Assembly (NCBI GenBank): GCA_033032175.1
Contig: CM065312.1
Location: 2,976,001-3,040,000, forward strand
Source: Saturnia japonica
Taxonomy: Eukaryota; Arthropoda; Insecta; Lepidoptera; Saturniidae
Reading direction: 5' to 3'
Length of the DNA: 64,000 nt
The translations under genes and the position numbers were made by a program. The notes beneath the pieces were generated by a model. That model was given only the letters and a program-made list of their open reading frames with translations, searched no databases and was not told where the DNA came from. Shown here in pieces: positions 57,571 to 64,000 of this stretch (position 1 is its first letter; each line of letters begins with the position of its first letter).

Positions 57571-60500
57571 CTGAAAGAGTAATTTAAATAAATTAGTTTT
57601 CTTACGGATATAGATATATGGTAATAGACCTATACATTATGTTTTAAAATAATAAATGTAATAAAATACTTTATTTTAATGGAATATTATTGGTAATACT
57701 TTAAGAAACCAAATATAATTGTTATGAAGGTAATTATTGAACCTCACTAAAATAACATATAATGTGGCAAAAATAGTAAAAAGTTTTACATAATACTCCG
57801 ATGAGTGTAATAGTAGCATGTTAAGAAGACATTTCTTGTAATAATTAATTTTAATTATCAGACCTGAAGCATAATATTTAGCCATAGCGGCTTCCTTGAC
57901 GAAATCTTGACCGTGCTCTTTAAGCCTTGCAGCGTTATAGGCTAGCAGACGCGCTGCTTCCAGTTCAGTTTGGAGATGGGCTATTTGATAACTTATACCC
58001 TGGAAATACGAGATTAATCTTATTCTTGAAGCTAATTGATAAGTCAGCAGGGTAGGCGACGCTCAGGACGGTTGGATTGCGATCACTTTATAGGTACAAT
58101 AATAACATCTTAGGTAAAAAAAAACTCATTGTATCCAATTTAAAATCAGTGTCATATAATAACAGTAAGTAAAAATTAACATTAACACCAGCTTATGCTG
58201 AATTGTGCATATTTTATATCAACGGTGGAAGTGATAATTGACTATGCATTTCACAAAGATTACATGTTGATATCATTTGTAGCGTCGATATAACATTTTA
58301 CTTATTTTAATTTATACTTCGCAGCCAAATGTATACATTCGCGATCTAATTTATACTTCGCGACCGAATTTTATACTTCGCGACCGAATTTTATACTTCG
58401 CGACCTAATTTATACCTGTGACTTTTTTTTAAATTGATTAAGTGAAATAGAGCAGACTCCTGATAGTGTGTGAACTTGATTGAAAATGTGGTCAGACATG
58501 GTTACCTACACACTGAGCCTTAAAATGGAGAATTTGTTGTTAAAATATTTCATTACCTGATAGGAATAAATCTTATTGCCAAACTGTTTCCTCTCGAGCG
58601 TGTATGGGATGGTGGCGTCCATGCAACCTTGGCAGAGACCTATCATCTGTGCTGCGATACCGATGCGACCCTCGTTAAGGAAACCAGCTGCGTATTTGTA
58701 ACTGAAAGTAGATTTAAATTAAAAAAATCATTGATCATTTAAAATTAGACAAGCTAGATTTTGTCAAAGATCAGCACAATGTTAATACTAGAAATAGAGA
58801 TAAATTAGTCATACCGTGTTTTAGACTTTGTAAGACTAATAAAAGTTTTTTAGGTAATAGTGTTAGGTTCTATCAAAATCCCGAAGCACATTACTGATTT
58901 ACCGGACAACAAGGTCAATGACCATGTCAAGCAGGTTTTACTGTCAAAAGGTTATTATAGGGTGGATCATTATTTGAATGATAGTGATGTCTGGAAGTGA
59001 CTCCCTCTCTGTGCATCCACTAAATAATAATTATTGTACCTAATATATTAACACTTTAACAGTTGAAAAAAAAGAAAGGTAAACCCGATCGAGTTTCTAA
59101 TCGGTTCGGTTCTCGATGTCTAGGATATTTTCCGAACCGGCAGTATTTTGACGTTCATAAGTGCCTTCTTAGAGCCTAAATTGAATAAAGAATTTTTTGA
59201 TTTGATTTTGATTAATCAATCATATACTAGCAATGATGGCTCAGTGGTAGCGTGTACGAACTCTGCATCGATCGACGTGACTTCGAATCCCTGCAATGAG
59301 CCTGAGCTTTCGGTGAAGGAAAACATCGTGATGAAACCATAGCATAGTGTGATAGGGCTTTTTCTCATGCCCGCCTGGCTAGATACCACCCAATCAAGTT
59401 GAAAATCTGACGCCTAAACACCAATTCGTTTGTTTCGGCAGTTGAACTTGAGAGCCAGATTTCCACTAAGTTTAGTGTTCTACCATCTTGGGCCACATTG
59501 TCACTTAAGATCAGGTGAGATTGAGGCCACAATGCTAAACCTATACCTAACGATAAAAAAAACTCCGTAACGTCAACGTGTCGGTCCCCAGTGAACCGGG
59601 AGTTGTTAACGCAAGGACGATGCGACGTTGGCGCGGTGCGATATCAGGTATAAACTACTTGTCTATTCGTTGACATGAAGTTGGCCACGCGGCGTTCACC
59701 CGTCGACAACGAGTAGACGTCGAGCAAGGAGGCAGTGCTGGTCGGGTGCCGGATTAACGAGTGACGGCCTTTAATTTTCAAGCTTAATAACCTATCATTG
59801 ACTAACTTTAGCATTGGTTTCTTTGAGGATTTAATGAGCGTGTGTTTTAACAACAAATTGCAATCGCAAAATCAATCTATTTGATCAGTTCCATTTACAA
59901 GTTTTCGTTAAGCAGCTTCACAGTATTGGAAATCATAACGGACATACCCTTTCCCGTATTCTCCGAGGATGCTGGACTCGTGAACTCTGACGTTATCAAA
60001 GTGCACCATGCAGGTTCCTGAAGCGCGGATACCCAGTTTGTTTTCCGGTTTGGCCACGCTTAGGCCTGGAGTCTCGCGCTCGACTATGAAGCAAGTTATG
60101 CCTTTGTAACCCTTAAACAAGAAAGAATATAAGTATCCATATACTTACATAAATGTAACTTGGCATGGTTACTTTGTTTTCAATATTAAAAAAAAAATCA
60201 TAAATAGGGTAAATGGGTCTAATATGGCTAGTAGGAAAAAAAGGACCTCCCTCCATACCCCTTTCCTTAAAAAATAACAGTGATGCGACAACAGTAAGTG
60301 TACGTATTAGATGGTGTCTGTACGCTTCATGGATCATTCTAATTGCTTCCCACCCAGCGCTATCACCAGACCGGTAATATCAAAACAAAAGAAACGCTGC
60401 GTTTCTGCTAAAAAAATTCAGGAGAACACTTACATAATAAATGAGTTTATCGTATTATAATGTGATTCTTCTTCAAAATGTTAATTGTCTTTTAGTCATT

Positions 60501-63500
60501 AGTAACCCTAGATGTCATAGACATGCAATTCTTCTTGGTTTTTTGAATACATCTTAGTTTATAGTAAATTTAATAACATAAACAGACGGCCAACTTAACA
60601 GGCCATAATTTCCTTATGATTTATTTTTGTATTTCACTTAATTTTTATTTCATATAGGTACCTACATTTATAAATTAATTTTTTATAGTCCGAATATTTA
60701 TTTATTTTGTTTTAAATCATGGCGCCACGTTACTACTTGGAATAAATTTAACATGAAATCAGCGACATCAGTTGATAATAGTGGTGAAATGTAGGATTAA
60801 CAGCATCCAAATACTTATTACAACGTTCTCTGACGAACGCTCCGATAATACCTGAAAGACTAAAAGTGCAAAAAAACAAAGTTGGAAAAAAAACAACTTC
60901 TTAGTAGGTAGGAGGCTATATTTAACTACACTATCTGAAATATAGCCAGTTTCCCAATGTTTAAAAATGATTATTTAAGATTATTTATATTTATAGACTT
61001 TTTCTTTATACCTATAAAATGCTACCTGGATAGATACACTACTAAGTAAAAAGGGTTTAGTTATCTCAAATATTAAATTGTGTGAGAAAACTGATGACAA
61101 CCCTTAAGGCCATATTCGACCCACCTTACATTCTATTTTATGCTCCTGCTACAATTGCGTGTGTAATTAATATATTCGATATTTATTAAGTGAGATTGAT
61201 GCAAAGACAGAGTTGATAAAATACTCTCATCAAAAATAAAATCATTTCAAATACCTAAATAAACTATGAAATCCATTTAAATACGTTTGATCTACATGTA
61301 AATATAATTTATTTATTAACTTTACAGAATATTATAATCAGTTTATTCAAAATATTAATTTTGAGATAAATTTTACAAAATTATATTTTTATTATACCAC
61401 CATATTTCGGATCATTTTTCCTGACCGCGTGACCACGCTTGTAGTACTGTTTTGCAGTATGAGTAGACAGTACCTACGAGGTAAAATTTGAAATGATTCA
61501 CTGTTTTTTTTTTTTTGTAAAATTGCAATCATTTTACAAAGCATTGTATGAGTAAAATTATAAAACAATGTATGTTAATCCGTATATATAATACTATACG
61601 AGCTTCTCAAATTTACAAACAAAGTTTTGTATTATTACAATACCTACGCGATTTAAATTTTGGCTAAAATATTTTGCATATTAGTTTCTAAAACATGCTT
61701 TGTATTAACAGATGAAATTTTTAACCGTGTGTTTTTACATTCTAAAAGATGTAGGTATATAATTTACAAATGTTATTTACATTAAAAAATATCTAACCTT
61801 GGAAGGATCAGCGTTGGCCATGACTAGAAAAACTCCTGCAACGTCAGAGTTTGAGATCCACATCTTGGAACCGTTGATGACGAAGTGATCACCATCTTTC
61901 TTCGCAATGGTCTTCAACGCGAACGCGTCCGACCCTGATGTGGGTTCAGTTAAACAGAAGCTACCAGCCTGAAGATTTTAAAGATTTGATAGATAGGATA
62001 ATTTTTTTTGAAAATTTCTCTCTACTTGGCTTTGTTATGCATATACAACCTTGGTTCGTCTGGTGAACCGTAACCAAAATTTCAATTCTTATGACTAAAA
62101 TAATAATAAATATTAATAAAAAAATATATAAAAGAAATACCTTTTTAACAAAATTGAATCCGTGTCCGTTTTCTATCTACTTCTAAGTATTATATGAAAA
62201 ATCTTGATCCTATACCGTAAGTATAACCTATAAAAAATATTGACATTGTCACTCAACGAAAAGTGACAGCAAGTGATGTAGATAATACTCGTTGTTTAGG
62301 TTCATGATTACTGCAAATGCCAAACAGAAAATAGTTTATGATCAAAAAGTCGCCGGTCGAATTTCGACCTTAAGGCGATCGCTAGTTGTCATTAATATCA
62401 GTAAAAATTAAATTACGAGTCGATACTAATTCTGCGTAATAAACGCGTGCATAGCCGCGGAGTACCGCTAGTATTTATATAAATGTGATACATGTTATAT
62501 CTGTATGATGTCAAATTAGATCTTATGTTTATGTAATACGTACATATTCCGTGCAAAGTTTAGTCAAGTATTTCTTCTTCTGTTCCTCGGTGCCGAGTTT
62601 CATGAATAGCGAGTTGACGAGGGTATTGTGGATGTCCACGTAAGCTGCAACAGCAGGATCTACTCTGGACAGCTCTTCCACCACTAGCATCATTGTGAGG
62701 AAACCGCAGCCTGAGCCACTGTATTCAGATGGAGTTTCTATTCCCATTAGCTGAAAAAATTTCAACAGTTTCTTTTTAAAAAGCTACATGATAATGCCAG
62801 TAAGGGTGGCGTTCAATTATTACGTAACGTAATTTGGGAGAGGGGATCTTGTAAAACGTTACGACGCGTTACATGGGGGGAGGGATGGTCAAAAATCTTC
62901 AAAAATTGCATTACGTAATACATACTTGAACGCCCCCTAATTAAGTACCTAATACCTATGTACTTAAAGCATCTTATAAGGGGGGGGGGGGGATGATAAC
63001 TAGGGTCATGAAGTCATAATCTCCAGAACTGAATAAAATTTCTAATTATCTTTGAATTTTTATTCGTTTTAATACTAAATTTTAATTTTTGATGTCGAAT
63101 TTTCGAGAAACTTAAATCTAAGACCCCGTCGAAATTTAAAATGTATTTTTTTTTTGTAAATTAACAAGTCGATTGAAAAATTTATTGATCACGCCCAAAA
63201 CTGGTTGGTACCGTCTGACGGCCAATCCTACCACCGCGCGCGCTCATTGGCCAAATCAATACCACACTTTCGTCCCTTTTCACGATATCACTCCCACAGG
63301 TTGCGGGAAAGCGAGAGGAAAGTTGTTACACGTCAAAAACTACCTGACTCATGCGAATATTTCAGACAAAGGAGAATGTAAACAATGTAATAACTAACCG
63401 TTGCCGTGTTAGTTATAAAAATTGTTAACAGACAGCGCCTACCACACGTAAGTTAAATAAAGCTTTTTTATCATTTTTGTAACGAAAACATTTAATAACT

Positions 63501-63875
63501 TGACTCCCATGGATGGCACTTAAGTCATTTTTACGTACAATAATTTATCTGACGCTCGGGAGCCAAAGACTATTTTTCTTCAATAGCCCCACTATTAAAC
63601 TAAACTTTAAATATAATTTTGATTAAAAAAATAAGGGCGATGTGGTTTTGCCATAAAACCTCTTTGTGAAATAAGATATAGGAATATCATACATTCAAAA
63701 TTCCTCAATAACTTAAACATAATCATTGAAATTGGGCGTTAGTGGACTGATCTGCGAATTAAAAAAATACATACTCCGTTATCGAATAGAAGCTGTCTGA
63801 CGCTGTCGTCGATACGATGTTCGTCTTCCATCTTCTTCACAAGAGGGCCGATTTGTTCTGTCGCCAACTTCCTTA
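57392..63875 (-). CDS. ACADSB: Short/branched-chain acyl-CoA dehydrogenase, seven exons, N-terminus off-window
   Basis: Join (minus): 63775-63875, 62544-62750, 61798-61968, 59948-60111, 58557-58701, 57864-57999, 57392-57570. Every junction is GT-AG and reading phase is kept throughout, giving 1100 coding bases plus TGA. The missing 5' exon(s) should hold the mitochondrial presequence. The flavoenzyme oxidises short and 2-methyl-branched acyl-CoAs (isoleucine and valine catabolism) in the matrix and passes electrons to ETF. Signatures: [13 protein letters not shown] (ACAD signature 1), [20 protein letters not shown] (signature 2), and IYEGTSNMQ with the Glu that serves as catalytic base in this subfamily. 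The GYKGIT...[10 protein letters not shown] and final IAKIIEKEY segments fit ACADSB better than other family members. Confidence 0.95.
57864..57999 (-). CDS. ACADSB: ACADSB exon
   Basis: [20 protein letters not shown] to AAMAKYYAS, between TTCCAG and TCAG/GTCTGA. C-terminal helical domain. Confidence 0.95.
58313..58420. repeat. 20-bp minisatellite in an ACADSB intron
   Basis: About five units of 20 bp (ttatacttcgcgaccgaatt and variants) in tandem. The middle units are identical and the outer ones diverge ('acttcgcagccaaat', 'attcgcgatctaatt'). Each good unit carries the palindromic TCGCGA. Confidence 0.8.
58557..58701 (-). CDS. ACADSB: ACADSB exon
   Basis: Completes a Gly codon, then [19 protein letters not shown] to FGNKIYSYQ, ending CAG/GTAATG. 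The LNEGR segment is nearly invariant in the family. Confidence 0.95.
58702..59947. other. ACADSB intron with a SINE and a GC-rich pocket
   Basis: Holds the plus-strand SINE at 59229-59560 and a GC-richer pocket at 59575-59780 ('aacgtgtcggtccccagtga', 'cgttcacccgtcgacaacga'). On the minus strand the pocket can be read as [19 protein letters not shown], but no donor/acceptor pair in ACADSB phase flanks it. Confidence 0.5.
59229..59560 (+). mobile_element. Family 2 SINE inside the ACADSB intron
   Basis: Head with A box TGGCTCAGTGGTAG and B box ACTTCGAATCCC, then 'tcggtgaaggaaaacatcgt', 'caatcaagttgaaaatctga' and tail 'aagatcaggtgagattgagg'. Inserted antisense to the gene. Together with 12521 it is one of the two best-preserved heads. 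Confidence 0.75.
59948..60111 (-). CDS. ACADSB: ACADSB exon
   Basis: 54 codons plus two bases: [17 protein letters not shown] to ILGEYGKG. The donor is GG/GTATGT. Continued in-frame reading past it (VRYDFQY...) is intron, because the next exon resumes exactly with [14 protein letters not shown]. Confidence 0.93.
60112..61797. other. ACADSB intron, AT-rich
   Basis: 1.7 kb of AT-rich intron with homopolymer tracts. No exon, RNA gene or recognised repeat. Confidence 0.5.
61798..61968 (-). CDS. ACADSB: ACADSB exon
   Basis: 57 complete codons: [16 protein letters not shown] to MANADPSK, ending AAG/GTTAGA. Includes ACAD signature 1 and the GSKMWISN segment that packs on FAD. Confidence 0.95.
61969..62543. 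repeat. ACADSB intron with family C repeat and RTE-like tail
   Basis: 62228-62393 is the 3' part of repeat family C ('attgacattgtcactcaacg' to 'aaggcgatcgctagttg'). 62430-62475 is an RTE-like tail ('taataaacgcgtgcatagcc' ... CGCTAGTA). Both plus strand. Confidence 0.6.
62544..62750 (-). CDS. ACADSB: ACADSB exon
   Basis: 69 complete codons between TTTTTTCAG and [23 protein letters not shown] to LTKLCTEY. Carries the [20 protein letters not shown] helix near the substrate pocket. Confidence 0.95.
62801..62940. mobile_element. 134-bp MITE in an ACADSB intron
   Basis: 62804-62937 has inverted ends GGGTGGCGTTCAATTATTAC... and ...TAATACATACTTGAACGCCCCC, flanked by TAA at 62801-62803 and 62938-62940. 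The 3-bp duplication and short size suit a PIF/Harbinger-type MITE. The inner 'ttacgtaa' motifs also pair. Confidence 0.7.
62980..62992 (+). repeat. Poly-G run
   Basis: Thirteen G in a row in an AT-rich intron, probably prone to length change and sequencing error. Confidence 0.9.
63180..63470. other. Unexplained GC-richer pocket in an ACADSB intron
   Basis: Contains 'ggttggtaccgtctgacggc', 'ccaccgcgcgcgctcattgg' and 'cacgatatcactcccac', ending with AATAAA near 63454. A 74-codon plus-strand ORF (63173-63397) has no family likeness. It may be a transposon piece or an antisense transcript. Confidence 0.3.
63775..63875 (-). CDS. ACADSB: ACADSB exon (first in window)
   Basis: Starts mid-codon after TTTTTTCAG, ends GGA/GTATGT. 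Encodes [20 protein letters not shown] and on to LFDNG, the first alpha-helical domain. Confidence 0.92.
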
Positions 63876-64000
63876 CTGAAAAAAAAACCCAAAAAGTATA
63901 AATTTTATGGTGCAGAGCCCGTAAGAAGCAATTCTTATAGCAGTAGAGCGTTATGTACGTATGCATTTAATAATTTGACCTGAATCAGGAACACAGTAAA
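63876..64000. other. ACADSB intron at the window edge
   Basis: Intron upstream of the exon ending at 63875. The remaining 5' exon(s) of ACADSB should lie beyond 64000. Confidence 0.6.

Noticed and set aside
58313..58420. CRISPR-like array
   Set aside because: Units are contiguous 20-bp tandem copies with no unique spacers, inside a eukaryotic intron.
59908..59947. In-frame extension of the ACADSB exon ([11 protein letters not shown] then stop), suggesting a premature stop
   Set aside because: A GTATGT donor after the GKG codons and perfect phase into the next exon ([14 protein letters not shown]) show it is intron.

Overview
The window looks like nuclear DNA of a lepidopteran insect (moth or butterfly). 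It is AT-rich, the host genes are small, intron-split and far apart, and most of the sequence is degraded transposable elements. The repeat types (two tRNA-derived SINE families, RTE-like LINE tails ending in GCTAGT, Jockey-like LINEs, mariner, hAT and Helitron relics) fit Lepidoptera. Nothing prokaryotic was seen: no operon, CRISPR array or ribosomal RNA. I cannot name the species.

Four host genes can be supported. (1) 1829-3154, plus strand: a three-exon gene for a predicted 147-aa protein I do not recognise, with an E2F-like site upstream. (2) 55308-56222, plus: a two-exon SRR1-like protein. (3) 56243-56569, plus: a single-exon FMC1 homologue (ATP synthase assembly factor), whose ATG lies only 20 nt after the SRR1 stop, so the two may share one dicistronic mRNA. 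(4) 57392-63875, minus: seven exons of an acyl-CoA dehydrogenase closest to ACADSB (short/branched-chain), which runs off the right edge so that its N-terminus is missing. SRR1/FMC1 and ACADSB are convergent. A possible orphan exon with dibasic sites lies at 39342-39510 (minus).

Layout: 1-5.6 kb holds a solo LTR, the unknown gene, LINE 3' ends and a Helitron-helicase relic. 5.7-17.7 kb is a field of RTE-like repeats and SINEs with an unexplained GC-rich island at 16.85-17.04 kb. 17.8-19.8 kb is a 5'-truncated Jockey-like LINE split by a DNA transposon with about 240-bp inverted repeats. 20.67-21.55 kb is a second solo LTR of the same family as the first. 21.6-40.5 kb is mostly anonymous AT-rich DNA with scattered SINE and LINE pieces. 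40.5-45.2 kb holds relics of three DNA transposons: a truncated mariner, a complete but nonsense-mutated Tc1/mariner-type element with perfect terminal repeats, and a hAT. 46.7-54.1 kb holds two LINEs, one a full-length 5.8-kb Jockey-like element with a 9-bp target duplication, an intact 954-aa ORF2 and a broken ORF1. 54.4-64 kb is the gene-bearing end.

Exon boundaries were set from splice consensus plus reading-phase continuity. Repeat calls come from within-window copies, target-site duplications and terminal repeats. Family names rest on recalled protein families and were not searched.
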